From PMNU01 sp035479375 (lineage in GTDB: Bacteria; Patescibacteriota; Saccharimonadia; Saccharimonadales; UBA4665): a stretch of 64,000 bases of DNA. This document shows, in pieces, positions 34,221 through 41,696 of this stretch. The DNA lies in contig DATIIT010000001.1 in assembly GCA_035479375.1 (NCBI GenBank), positions 1-64,000 of the forward strand, given 5' to 3'. The notes under the pieces were generated by a model. That model did no database searches. It saw only the letters and a program-made list of their open reading frames with translations, and was not told the origin of the DNA. The first letter of the stretch is position 1; each line of letters opens with the position of its first letter. A program made the translations under genes and the position numbers.

Positions 34221-34767
34221 ATGAATACCCGTCCGACCACCTCAGAATACCGCGGGCGATTTCCGCGCCCCAACGCCACTGTTCTACTATTGGCTTCCGC
34301 GCTCATGGCTGGCTGCACCAAAGCTCCGGACGTACGCCCAACCCCAACCCCCCAGCGCAACAGCAACCTGCGACCCCAAAGCGGAGGCGCAAGGTAAACG
34401 GACACTCACCGACGTCAGTTTTAGCATAGGCGGCGACGCCGTGGCACTTAGCACCCTTATGGGCAACGGCCAGGCCACCGATAACGCCTGGGCGGAAATC
34501 AAGCAAGAAGTCATTAAATACACACGAGGGCCGATTCAAGGGGTACCAGACACCGGCACCTGGGTGGTTAACGCCGAGGTTGGCTACGATAGGGGCTCTA
34601 GCCCGCTAGCCGCGCTAGATGAAGCAAAGCACCTCGCCGGCGTAGCAAGCCAGGAGCTTGGGCTCCCCGCGGGCGGCCACGCAAATGACGCGTATGTTGC
34701 CGCCGCAGGCATAGCCACCCTCCACGTCGACTTCGTCGATGGCGCCTGCGAAAAGTCCATTGCGTAG
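34221..34767 (+). pseudogene. Lipoprotein gene split by a frameshift at a C6 tract
   Basis: From the ATG at 34221 one frame encodes a signal peptide with lipobox LMAGC (about residues 29-33) and a Pro-rich linker, then hits TAA at 34395-34397. The next frame is open without a start from before the linker to 34767 and encodes a globular domain (RTLTDVSFSIGGDAVALST to ACEKSIA). Joining them needs a one-base skip, most simply at CCCCCC 34348-34353, giving about 181 residues. This is a mutation, phase variation or assembly error. The function of the domain is unknown. Confidence 0.6.
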
Positions 34768-34796
34768 CCACTAGCGCCTAGAAGCAATACCAAAAA

Positions 34797-34813
34797 CGGC
34801 CGCACCGCGGCCG
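34797..34813 (-). terminator. Hairpin terminator, minus strand
   Basis: CGGCCGC (34797-34803) and GCGGCCG (34807-34813) form a 7-bp stem with a 3-base loop, followed on the minus strand by TTTTTGG. It could end transcripts from the methyltransferase gene and, less efficiently, plus-strand transcripts from the lipoprotein locus. Confidence 0.5.
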
Positions 34814-34831
34814 CACAAAACTGATCAGACT

Positions 34832-34975
34832 ATGTCAGAGTATGCCGACCGCGCTATTGCGAATGCTATTGCTGAGGATCTAGAGGATATCGAGGCGATA
34901 GACGCTAGGCGCAATGAGCCCACCGAGTCTCTTGAAGACTTTCTAAGCGCTATAAAGCAAGATGGCCTCGTATAA
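34832..34975 (+). CDS. Small antitoxin-like protein
   Basis: 47 residues, acidic (DLEDIEAIDARRNEP in the middle), resembling the C-terminal half of RelB/Phd-type antitoxins. It overlaps by 14 bases with a short frame at 34962 that starts like a RelE-family toxin. No strong ribosome site is present. It is short, so it could be a remnant. Confidence 0.4.
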   Translation: MSEYADRAIANAIAEDLEDIEAIDARRNEPTESLEDFLSAIKQDGLV

Positions 34976-35117
34976 AGTCAAGGTCAGCATAGGCGTCAGG
35001 AAAAAGGATTTGCCGCCCCACCGCGAGCAACCGGCCGTACTTGCACTTCTGCCAGTACAGCATGCGGAGAGCTCGGCTTCTTTGCAACTACAAAGCCATT
35101 TTGATGCTCACGATTAG
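34962..35117 (+). pseudogene. Truncated RelE-like toxin fragment
   Basis: The first 17 codons encode MASYKVKVSIGVRKKDL, very like the first strand and helix of RelE/ParE toxins (compare the product at 60603-60863). The match ends abruptly where the minus-strand methyltransferase gene ends (34996), and the rest of the frame is antisense to that gene. The arrangement suggests the toxin was cut off by a recombination that brought in the methyltransferase. Confidence 0.4.
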
Positions 35118-35697
35118 CAGCAAAAAGCTGATTGCTTACCACTTTAAAGCCAGACCGATCCAAAGCGTTTTCAATATCTGCAGGGCTGCGCCGATAGAAG
35201 GTTAAACCAGACGTCGACCGAGATTCCCCCTGGGTCGGGTGGCCGGAAATAAATGGATTATAGGTAAATATAAATCGCCCTTCATCATTAAGTACCCGAG
35301 CGACCCCAGATATGACAACATCAAAATCTCGAATAAAGTGAGCTACGCCCATGGCAACTGCTAAATCAAAGCGTACTGGCGTTTCAGCGAGAAATCGTTC
35401 TATCGCCATCTTGACGATTGTAAGTCGCGGGTCTCCCTCGTGCCGCCGTTGCAGCCTTTCAAGCATCGCTTCCGAGATGTCGACAGCGGTAATGCGCTCA
35501 GGCTGCGTTACTTCTAAGATCACATCACTGGAAAGCCCTGTACCAGCCCCTAAATCGAGAGCGTGTTTGACGGGGTGTTGTATTGCTAACGCCTCGCCAA
35601 GCATATTGTGAGCTGGCCAACCGTTGGCAGAAATAGTATCGTCGTACTGTGGTGCCGCATCATTGAAGACTCGCTCGACCGCCTCTATCTCACTCAT
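34996..35697 (-). CDS. SAM-dependent methyltransferase (class I)
   Basis: 233 residues from the ATG at 35695-35697. SAM-binding motif I reads LDLGAGTGLSS (about residues 46-56), with ITAVDISEAML as motif II, then a DLAVAMG-like motif IV. It most resembles small-molecule or cyclopropane-type methyltransferases; the substrate is unknown. TAGAAT (35705-35710, extended -10 TGC) ends seven bases before the ATG. Confidence 0.85.
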   Translation of the reverse strand: MSEIEAVERVFNDAAPQYDDTISANGWPAHNMLGEALAIQHPVKHALDLGAGTGLSSDVILEVTQPERITAVDISEAMLERLQRRHEGDPRLTIVKMAIERFLAETPVRFDLAVAMGVAHFIRDFDVVISGVARVLNDEGRFIFTYNPFISGHPTQGESRSTSGLTFYRRSPADIENALDRSGFKVVSNQLFAANREHQNGFVVAKKPSSPHAVLAEVQVRPVARGGAANPFS

Positions 35698-35769
35698 GCC
35701 TATGATTCTAGCATGAACATAGCACCGAAGAGGGTTGACACCATACAATAGATTAGAAACTCGATACAA

Positions 35770-35806
35770 GATAAGAAGACGTTGGCAAGCCAATCGTCTT
35801 CTTATC
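35770..35806 (-). terminator. Terminator after tRNA-Leu
   Basis: A 12-bp perfect outer stem (35770-35781 with 35795-35806) continues into a 5-bp inner stem around a short AA loop, with one bulged base. It lies 13 bases after the tRNA 3' end on the minus strand. A similar A/T-rich flank followed by a hairpin recurs at 60480-60515 and 62900-62945. Confidence 0.65.
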
Positions 35807-35819
35807 TATAATTCTAATT

Positions 35820-35906
35820 TGGTGCGCGGGGCGGGAATCGAACCCGCACGCCTTTTCGGGCAAGAGATTTTAAGTCTCTCGTGGCTACCAATTACACCAC
35901 CCGCGC
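35820..35906 (-). tRNA. tRNA-Leu (UAA)
   Basis: 87 bases including an encoded CCA. Acceptor stem GCGCGGG with CCCGCGC, the anticodon loop CTTAAAA gives UAA, the T-arm contains GGTTCGATTCC and a long variable arm (class II) is present, as expected for leucine. Confidence 0.95.
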
Positions 35907-36081
35907 ATATATCGTCGCCCCGATCTATTGGGATTCTACCATCAGGCGGCCCTTTAGGCCAGCTGCCGGGAGCCGGCGGGATGGTTGCGCGGGCCCAGCA
36001 CCTGCAGTAGCAGAAACTGCCCAAAAAGAAAATCGATTTTTACGCCTTGTGCAAAGCGCGGGCATACTACACCATGTCTAC

Positions 36082-36741
36082 ATGACATTTACCCCAACAA
36101 CTCCAGAAATGCGGGCCGCAGCGGCCGACACAGCAGTGGTAACCGCCAGCTCGCACTGGCCTGAACCCGGCAGCCCATACGCCAAGCTTATCGAGGCCGA
36201 GCGGCACGCCACCCGCCTGACCTACATCGGCGCAATACCCGGCGTACTGCTAGACATGGAAGCGGTGGCCGACAGGGATGCAACCAGGGGCCTGGATCCC
36301 GTTACGAGGCCCAGAAACCACCGCCTGTTGGTCTGCCGCCAGGAACTCTCCCAGGCGCGTTTGGCCACCGGCGAGCTGGAAACTACCCTGTTCTTAGGCA
36401 GGGGGTTCCTGACGGCCATGGACCAGGCCACACCGCAGCGCGCAGCCGCCCAAGCCGAGCAGCTCCTTGAGGCTATTGACGCCGGCTGGGACATACGGGT
36501 GGCTCCCACCGAATGCCTAGAGCTTGCGCTTCCGCCGCACACCTATAATATAGTGCTGGCCGGCGACCCTGCGGCGCCAGACGGCGTATACTGGGAAGCT
36601 GCCGACAGCTCCATGGAACCCCACGAGACCTGGCACGCCGACGGCTGGCCCATCGGCCGGGCCGCACGGATATACACTGCGGTTAGTGCAATGGCACTCG
36701 ACGCGGCAAGCAGTAGAACACTCATAGAAGCGCAAAGATAG
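36082..36741 (+). CDS. Hypothetical protein
   Basis: 219 residues from the ATG at 36082, the first start after a CATACT -10-like box at 36063-36068. The frame is open further upstream across the antisense of tRNA-Leu, which is not coding. The product is soluble and Ala/Thr/Glu-rich with no recognised domain (WPEPGSPYAKLIEAERHATR near the N-terminus, abbreviated). It stands between two tRNA genes on the opposite strand, a place where accessory genes often insert. Confidence 0.5.
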   Translation: MTFTPTTPEMRAAAADTAVVTASSHWPEPGSPYAKLIEAERHATRLTYIGAIPGVLLDMEAVADRDATRGLDPVTRPRNHRLLVCRQELSQARLATGELETTLFLGRGFLTAMDQATPQRAAAQAEQLLEAIDAGWDIRVAPTECLELALPPHTYNIVLAGDPAAPDGVYWEAADSSMEPHETWHADGWPIGRAARIYTAVSAMALDAASSRTLIEAQR

Positions 36742-36812
36742 GCGGCCATTAGGCCATTACAGGATCATCAGAGCCACTATCGCGGCCGCCATCAGGCAAA
36801 ATCAGGCAAATT

Positions 36813-36886
36813 TGGAGGCGCCTACCGGAATTGAACCGGTGTAAAAGGTTTTGCAGACCTCTGCGTAACCACTCCGCCAAGGCGCC
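36813..36886 (-). tRNA. tRNA-Cys (GCA)
   Basis: 74 bases with encoded CCA. Acceptor stem GGCGCC with GGCGCC, U73, anticodon loop CTGCAAA (GCA), and the T-arm CCGGTTCAATTCCGG. All four arms fold. Confidence 0.95.
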
Positions 36887-36930
36887 GTAATTGTACACCG
36901 CCGACCGGTGATGCTGGCATTATACGCAAC

Positions 36931-38688
36931 TTACCGTGTGGTGTGCAACAGATGGGATTGCCCTGTGCGCACCACGATAAGCGTCGGACACTGGACTTCT
37001 CTCGCCATAAATCTGCGAATAACTGCGTTAGTCCATAGAAATCCGTCATCCATAACATACTCGCCATTCACAACACTTAGCGGGTCAGCATTCGATGCGT
37101 GGTTCTTCTCAACAATCTTCCCTGTCTGATTATAAATCCTGGCATGTGCACCCACCCAGCGAGGCCGCGCTATCTGCCGCTGACGCTCCCAGTGGATGTC
37201 GCCAGTAAGCGCTGCTACCCGCTCGTTCGCTTTATCGGCCTCATTTTGGTCGGGCGCCCAGGCATTCGGGTCCCACTGGTGCTCAACGAGCAGTAGCGTG
37301 GCTACATATCCCCATCGTTTAAGGTGCTTCGCGTTCATATTCCTTACTGTCGAACGAGCCCGCTCCTTAGGAGACAAACCGCGCGAAGCGGCGTACGCCA
37401 TCGTCATGGACGAGATACCAGTGGGCGCGCCTTGCTCAAATCGCGGGTCAAACAAAAAGTCAGAATAAAAGCCGGTCTGCTCATCACCAAACCACTGGTA
37501 CTTGTTCATCGCGGCAGCGCGCGCGTCGCGCGCCTCTCCAGCCTGCCTTGCGAGAACCGAACGGCCGGCGCGCTCATGGGCCGCGGCAATAAAGTCTTCG
37601 TACTCCCACAGCAAAGAGTTGAGGTCTACGGGGACGATACGGTCTGGGTATGCGGTTTCTACGCGCTCCGGATCCTCGCAATATTGGCCGGTAAAGTCGC
37701 GACCCGTCTCCCCCATAATGCGCTGCCTGCGATAAACCAACGGCGCGGGCACCTTTGGATTGAGCGCTGCTGCCCGCACGTCTTCCCAGTAGCCTTCGGG
37801 ACGGGGATCGTCACGAGTATCCCAGTAGCGGTTCAGTACGGAGCCGTCAGGCATCAGCACGGTGTGGTCGGAAGCGTATACGCCTTTGCGGCCATCCAAA
37901 TCCTTCGCACCCTTCATCCACCAGTTGTATTCTTTGACAATGGCGGGCAGAAATTCTTCAACTGCGTCAGGAAAAAATTCGGCGACGCGTTTAACCATAC
38001 CGACAAACTTGGGTGGCTGCGAGCGGCTGTTATAGTACAGGCGCATCCCATTTTCAATAAAGCCTTCTTCCGGTGTTCCCAGCCGTTCCGAGTTGCGCTC
38101 AATACGAGTAGCAAAATTGCGCAGCACGCCAAAAATTAGCCCCCACTTGCTTGGGTCGGTCTGCGCCTCCTCGACCAAGCCATCGATGGCGTCGGCAATA
38201 TCCCAATAGTATCCTTCCTTGTAGCGTACGCCCGATTTTAGGTGCGGATGTTCTGTGCCAATCAGCGTGCCTTTATCTTCTTTTACGTGATAGGTAAGGT
38301 CGGCCCATTTCCCCTTGATATACTCACTCAGAGTCACCCCGCTCTCGGGCTGCGGTGTCTGCGCGAGCCTATCAACATAATCAGGCATACGCGTACTTCT
38401 AAGCCACACGGCATATGCCGTGTGGGGTGTCAACCCATCCCCAAGATCGGCTAGCTCTTTTTGAATATCTGCGGGGGGACGCGTGAGTTCACAGTCGGCA
38501 AGAACTTTACTGTCTGGCACCCCTAGTTGCACACGATTACGGGCCACTAAAGCAAAAAATTCAGGAAGGTGTTCTTGTGGAGGCCCCACGATATCCGTTA
38601 CTTGCACGTGCAGTCCGCTGGGCATGACGAACTCTGTCGTTGCGGGCACCCCGGTCATGGCTGATTGCGGATATTCACTTGCGGACAT
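36931..38688 (-). CDS. Trehalase (GH37)
   Basis: 585 residues from the ATG at 38686-38688. It hydrolyses trehalose to two glucose. Family motifs: DSKVLADCELTRPP near the start, SGVRYKEGYYWDI (from PGGRF-E-Y-WD), GFIENGMRLYYNSRSQPP (trehalase signature 1 region), ETGRDFTGQY and HQWDPNAWAPDQ (signature 2). No signal peptide is present, so it looks cytoplasmic, which implies trehalose import or internal stores. The leader is about 84 bases from the TTGACT/GATAAT promoter. A few positions of the signature differ (GVRYKE instead of GGRFRE). Confidence 0.88.
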   Translation of the reverse strand: MSASEYPQSAMTGVPATTEFVMPSGLHVQVTDIVGPPQEHLPEFFALVARNRVQLGVPDSKVLADCELTRPPADIQKELADLGDGLTPHTAYAVWLRSTRMPDYVDRLAQTPQPESGVTLSEYIKGKWADLTYHVKEDKGTLIGTEHPHLKSGVRYKEGYYWDIADAIDGLVEEAQTDPSKWGLIFGVLRNFATRIERNSERLGTPEEGFIENGMRLYYNSRSQPPKFVGMVKRVAEFFPDAVEEFLPAIVKEYNWWMKGAKDLDGRKGVYASDHTVLMPDGSVLNRYWDTRDDPRPEGYWEDVRAAALNPKVPAPLVYRRQRIMGETGRDFTGQYCEDPERVETAYPDRIVPVDLNSLLWEYEDFIAAAHERAGRSVLARQAGEARDARAAAMNKYQWFGDEQTGFYSDFLFDPRFEQGAPTGISSMTMAYAASRGLSPKERARSTVRNMNAKHLKRWGYVATLLLVEHQWDPNAWAPDQNEADKANERVAALTGDIHWERQRQIARPRWVGAHARIYNQTGKIVEKNHASNADPLSVVNGEYVMDDGFLWTNAVIRRFMAREVQCPTLIVVRTGQSHLLHTTR

Positions 38689-38779
38689 AGTTTTGAAACT
38701 TACAGATAGATTAATGGGTACAGAGGCCCATCGTACGCTATTTAAATTGTACTCGCAAAAGGCAAATGGCTGAGGTTCC

Positions 38780-38808
38780 ATTATCGCCCGGGAACATTGT
38801 TTAGTCAA
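38780..38808 (-). promoter_or_regulatory. Strong promoter of the trehalase gene
   Basis: Minus strand TTGACT (38803-38808), exactly 17 bases, GATAAT (38780-38785). Transcription would start near 38772, giving a leader of about 84 bases, one of the few long leaders here. It is divergent from the CDF transporter promoter (TATAGT near 38849). Confidence 0.7.
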
Positions 38809-38879
38809 TCGGACATCGCACCAAAATTGCCACGATAAGCAAAAGTAGTTTATAGTGTGCGTAAGGAGCAAAAAACAAT

Positions 38880-39830
38880 ATGGAAGAAAATCCGGCGGCC
38901 GGGACGAGCACCAAGCGTGTGCTGCTGACGTCGTTATTTGTAGACACCTCGGGGCTGGTGGTGAACACCGCTGTGGCCGCGCTGACCGGCAGCGCCATCA
39001 TGCTGGTGGAGGCGCTGGAAGGGTTTGCCGGCTTAAGCTCGGTGGGGCTGCTGCTGTTTGCTAACCGGCGGGCCAACACCCGCGCCACCAAGCTGCACCC
39101 GTTTGGCTATGGGCGGGAGATTTCCTACTGGTCTACCATCGCCGCGTTTGTCATTGTGGCCGCGGTGGGCGTCATCGCCATGCACACCGGCTACCAAAAA
39201 CTGCTGGCCAGCGACCCGGCGCCGGTACGGCACAGCTGGCTGGCGTTTGTGGCGCTGGTGTTGGCGCTGGGCGGCAATGGGTACTCGTTTTGGACGAGCC
39301 TCAAAAAACTGCTGGACGGGCAGCCGCTGGAATCTATCGCCAAAGTGTTTTTGACTGCGCCGATGGTCGCCCCCAAGACCACCGTGGTGCTGGACGCCAT
39401 GGGCAGCACCGTGGCGCTGGTGGGGCTATTCTTTATGACGCTGTACTCCCTGAGCGGGCTGGCACGCTTTGACGGCATTGGCGCGCTGGCCATGGGCGTG
39501 GGGCTGCTGCTGTCTGCCGTGGCGCTGCTGCTGAGCGTGCGCAGCTTGGTAATGAACCAAGGCGCCCCGCGCGAGCTGGAGCGCAAAATCCGTGACGCCG
39601 CGCGCGAGGTGCCAGAGGTGAAGCACGTCATCGGCATGCAGACCACCATGGTGGGATCAGACAAACTGCTGGCCAACATTGACGTCCACCTCAAGGACGG
39701 CCTCAACACCGACCAAGTGGAAAACGTGGTGGAGCGCGTCAAAGAGGCCACCCAGCAAGTAGACGAAGGCGTGCAAGTACATGTTGAGCCGGACGCAGTA
39801 GAGAACGCGCATGAGTTCCGCAAGGAATAG
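38880..39830 (+). CDS. Cation diffusion facilitator family transporter
   Basis: 316 residues with five or six spans. The CDF hallmark HPFGYGREISYWS after span 2 and the C-terminal cytoplasmic domain (VKHVIGMQTTMVGSDKLLAN, abbreviated) are clear. Metal ligands expected in spans 2 and 5 are partly changed (DTSGLVVN and VVLDAMGS), so metal choice is uncertain. AAGGAG precedes the ATG by 13 bases, with TTGCCA, 18 bases, TATAGT as promoter. Confidence 0.85.
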   Translation: MEENPAAGTSTKRVLLTSLFVDTSGLVVNTAVAALTGSAIMLVEALEGFAGLSSVGLLLFANRRANTRATKLHPFGYGREISYWSTIAAFVIVAAVGVIAMHTGYQKLLASDPAPVRHSWLAFVALVLALGGNGYSFWTSLKKLLDGQPLESIAKVFLTAPMVAPKTTVVLDAMGSTVALVGLFFMTLYSLSGLARFDGIGALAMGVGLLLSAVALLLSVRSLVMNQGAPRELERKIRDAAREVPEVKHVIGMQTTMVGSDKLLANIDVHLKDGLNTDQVENVVERVKEATQQVDEGVQVHVEPDAVENAHEFRKE

Positions 39831-39841
39831 CCGGCCTAGCC

Positions 39842-40348
39842 CTAAGCGCCGGCTTGCCGCACAATAGCGGCCCCGACCCGTATCAGGCCGCTGGCCAAAA
39901 CCTCGGCGCGCAGGCCGCCCCCGCCCTCGAAGGCGTTTCTAAAGCCCTTTTTGCCGGATAATGCACTTGGCCGGGCGCAAGGGGCGCATAGCTCAACACC
40001 CCGCAGGCTGACGTCGCCTATGCAAAACTGCGCGCCCACCAGCCCGTTTACGTCAATGCCTTCGGTCACTAGGTTCCTTCGGGTGTCCTCCCAGGTAAAG
40101 CCGGTGCCGGCCGCAGCATTGGCGGCATCAATATCCTCTGCGGCGATTAAGGTCACGTGGCGGATTTTACCCCCTTTTGCCTGCGAGTAGGCGCCGACTC
40201 CCAGGGCATAGCGGTCCGCCGCCAAGCCCTGTCCGGCCAGCGCTTCGACCCCTGCAAACGCCTCCATGGGCGCCCCAGCCGCCGGCGCGATATAAATGGC
40301 GGCCACGAGCCCCTGGTTCACTACACTATTGCTTACTTCAATTGACAT
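39842..40348 (-). CDS. MOSC domain protein
   Basis: 168 residues covering one MOSC domain: GLAADRYALG, RRNLVTEGIDVNGLVG, then an LCAPCARPS motif with the conserved Cys. MOSC domains bind molybdenum cofactor or move sulfur in MOSC sulfurases; stand-alone bacterial forms (YiiM-like) reduce N-hydroxylated purines or are uncharacterised. AGGAGGAG lies nine bases before the ATG. On the same strand a 17-codon frame and a terminator precede it (40428-40536), possibly an attenuator. Confidence 0.85.
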   Translation of the reverse strand: MSIEVSNSVVNQGLVAAIYIAPAAGAPMEAFAGVEALAGQGLAADRYALGVGAYSQAKGGKIRHVTLIAAEDIDAANAAAGTGFTWEDTRRNLVTEGIDVNGLVGAQFCIGDVSLRGVELCAPCARPSALSGKKGFRNAFEGGGGLRAEVLASGLIRVGAAIVRQAGA

Positions 40349-40427
40349 AGCTGTACTCCTCCTAATGTTTCAATCCGCAACCCCTGTTTGCCGCCCTACA
40401 TGAAGCCCTGTTTTAGGAAAACAAAAA

Positions 40428-40442
40428 CTCCCGTGCCGGGAG
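40428..40442 (-). terminator. Terminator between the 17-codon leader and the MOSC gene
   Basis: CTCCCG and CGGGAG form a 6-bp stem with a TGC/GCA loop, followed on the minus strand by TTTTTG and TTTT. It lies 28 bases after the stop of the small frame 40471-40524 and 80 bases before the MOSC start. Confidence 0.7.
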
Positions 40443-40470
40443 CTTCTACAGTACGAGCAAACACCGGCAA

Positions 40471-40524
40471 CTAGGGCTGTGGCGTGGTGGTGGTCACCTG
40501 GTATTTGCGGGCTTGAAAAACCAT
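40471..40524 (-). CDS. 17-residue leaderless peptide, MVFQARKYQVTTTTPQP
   Basis: ATG at 40522-40524 lies six bases after a TATAGT -10 (40531-40536) with TTGTCA 17 bases further up. The frame has four consecutive Thr codons and ends 28 bases before an intrinsic terminator. CCGGCA (40464-40469) just after the stop can pair with TGCCGG (40434-40439) in the terminator, so antitermination is conceivable. It may be a leader peptide for the MOSC gene or a stand-alone micropeptide. Confidence 0.5.
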   Translation of the reverse strand: MVFQARKYQVTTTTPQP

Positions 40525-40530
40525 ACTAAA

Positions 40531-40559
40531 ACTATACACCCGCGCCCAGCCATTGACAA
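40531..40559 (-). promoter_or_regulatory. Leaderless promoter sharing its -35 with the divergent metabolic promoter
   Basis: Minus strand TTGTCA (40554-40559), 17 bases, TATAGT (40531-40536). The -35 overlaps TTGACA (40553-40558) of the plus-strand promoter, so RNA polymerase cannot sit on both at once. Confidence 0.7.
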
Positions 40560-40581
40560 CACCGCCGGCGCAGCGTATTGT
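40553..40581 (+). promoter_or_regulatory. Promoter of the homocysteine S-methyltransferase leader
   Basis: TTGACA (40553-40558), exactly 17 bases, TATTGT (40576-40581). The start is predicted near 40588, about 143 bases before the gene's ATG at 40731. Confidence 0.8.
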
Positions 40582-40597
40582 GTCAGCGTGACTAGAC

Positions 40598-40621
40598 ATG
40601 AACACAGCACCGGTTCTATGA
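40598..40621 (+). CDS. 7-residue upstream frame (MNTAPVL)
   Basis: ATG at 40598 is about ten bases after the predicted RNA start and ends TGA at 40619-40621, overlapping the first ATG of the methionine-rich frame. It may load ribosomes and couple translation into the Met-rich frame. Too short to be sure that it is translated. Confidence 0.3.
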   Translation: MNTAPVL

Positions 40622-40708
40622 TGATGCCCTCAATGCTTTGCCCTGAGCCGGTCTAACGCTACTTAAACGAATGAATCACCGGCCCAGGGCCGGTTTTTTG
40701 ATTCATTC
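40609..40708 (+). promoter_or_regulatory. Ribosome-mediated transcription attenuator for methionine
   Basis: Four segments can form exclusive stems: 1 ACCGGTTC (40609-40616), 2 GAGCCGGT (40645-40652), 3 ACCGGCC (40678-40684), 4 GGCCGGT (40688-40694) with T6 (40694-40699). 1:2 is 8 bp with one G-U, 2:3 is 6 bp (GCCGGT with ACCGGC), 3:4 is the terminator. The outer arms GAATGAATCA and TGATTCATTC (40669-40678, 40699-40708) extend the 3:4 structure. Stalling at the Met codons would cover segment 1, free segment 2 for 2:3 and allow transcription. Inferred from sequence only. Confidence 0.7.
40618..40656 (+). CDS. Methionine-rich leader peptide, MMMPSMLCPEPV
   Basis: Twelve codons, four of them Met, starting with three in a row, plus one Cys; stop TAA at 40654-40656. 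It lies within the leader of the homocysteine S-methyltransferase gene, 22 bases before the terminator stem. The Met codons are at 40618-40626 and 40633-40635. No clear Shine-Dalgarno; coupling from MNTAPVL is possible. This composition by chance next to a Met-synthesis gene is unlikely. Confidence 0.6.
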   Translation: MMMPSMLCPEPV

Positions 40709-40730
40709 TTAATTTTGGAGTTATTTGTAC

Positions 40731-41696
40731 ATGTCCGTAAAAGTATTACGAAAGAAATTATCCGGTGGCCGCCCTGTTATTTTAGATGGCGGCTTTGGCG
40801 AATTGGTGAGGGGTAGCTACAAAGGTTCCACCGAAGGACCGCTGTGGGCGACCTCTGCCCTGTTTACGCCAGATGGCCGCCAGGTAGTTGCCAATGTGCA
40901 TGCAGCCTACGCCCAGCACGCCGACGTCATTACCACCGGCACATTCCGCGCCCAACCCGGCACTGTGGTGGACCACGAGCTCAAGCGGCCGGGGAACTCC
41001 AGCTTTCCCCGGGCTGAAATGAACGGCGTCACCGACCCCTCGCGGCTCTCCCGCCTGGCAATTGTCACTGCCGGCGAGCTGGCCATTGCCGCGCGCCGGG
41101 ATTCCACGCGGGCACTTGAGGTAATCCTCGCCGGCTCAGTGGGGCCGCTCAAAGATTGCTACAAGCCAGGTGACACGCCCACAAACGCAGAGCTGGAGGC
41201 CGAGCACGCCCAGATCGCCGAGTCCTTTTTCGCCAGCGGCGTCGATTTCGTCAGCGTAGAGACAATCCCCACCATACGTGAGTCCATAATAGCGGCCAAG
41301 GCGGCCAAGGAAGCCGGGCTCGAATACAGCATCAACTGGTGGGGCGACAGGGGCGGCGTTGGCCACGAAGAGACTTTTGCACAGGCCATGAACGCCATAG
41401 AGGAAGCCGGGCTAGACCCGCTATACATCGGCTTCAACTGTGTCAGGTTAGAGGATGCCGACGCCACGCTCGCCAACCTGCTTGCGGTAGCCGGCAGCCG
41501 CCCGGTTGCCGTCAGCGCCAACGGCAACCCCAGCAAGTACGACCACAACTCCTGCGACAACCCGGGATACGCCAAAGCGGCCGAACGGTGGGTCGATATG
41601 GGCGTTGCCGCAAACGTTGGCGCAATGCTCATTGGCGGCTGCTGTGGCACCACGCCAGAGACGATTGCCGGCGTCCGGGCGGCGCTCATCCGCTAA
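40731..41696 (+). CDS. Homocysteine S-methyltransferase family protein
   Basis: 321 residues from the ATG at 40731, with TTGGAG 11 bases upstream. Makes methionine by moving a methyl group (for example from S-methylmethionine) to homocysteine. The barrel start GRPVILDGGFGE, the zinc ligands in GFNCVRL and GGCCGTTPE, and SANGNPSKYD are all present. Closest in layout to MmuM/YitJ N-terminal domains. The Met-rich leader supports a role in methionine supply. Confidence 0.9.
   Translation: MSVKVLRKKLSGGRPVILDGGFGELVRGSYKGSTEGPLWATSALFTPDGRQVVANVHAAYAQHADVITTGTFRAQPGTVVDHELKRPGNSSFPRAEMNGVTDPSRLSRLAIVTAGELAIAARRDSTRALEVILAGSVGPLKDCYKPGDTPTNAELEAEHAQIAESFFASGVDFVSVETIPTIRESIIAAKAAKEAGLEYSINWWGDRGGVGHEETFAQAMNAIEEAGLDPLYIGFNCVRLEDADATLANLLAVAGSRPVAVSANGNPSKYDHNSCDNPGYAKAAERWVDMGVAANVGAMLIGGCCGTTPETIAGVRAALIR

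Noticed and set aside
35735..36010. Frame reading VRGAGIEPARLFGQEILSLS
   Set aside because: Well-known artefact from translating the antisense of a tRNA-Leu.
40589..40730. SAM riboswitch in the methyltransferase leader
   Set aside because: The leader is too short and lacks the four-way junction or conserved SAM-I/II/III sequences; a coding leader peptide explains it better.
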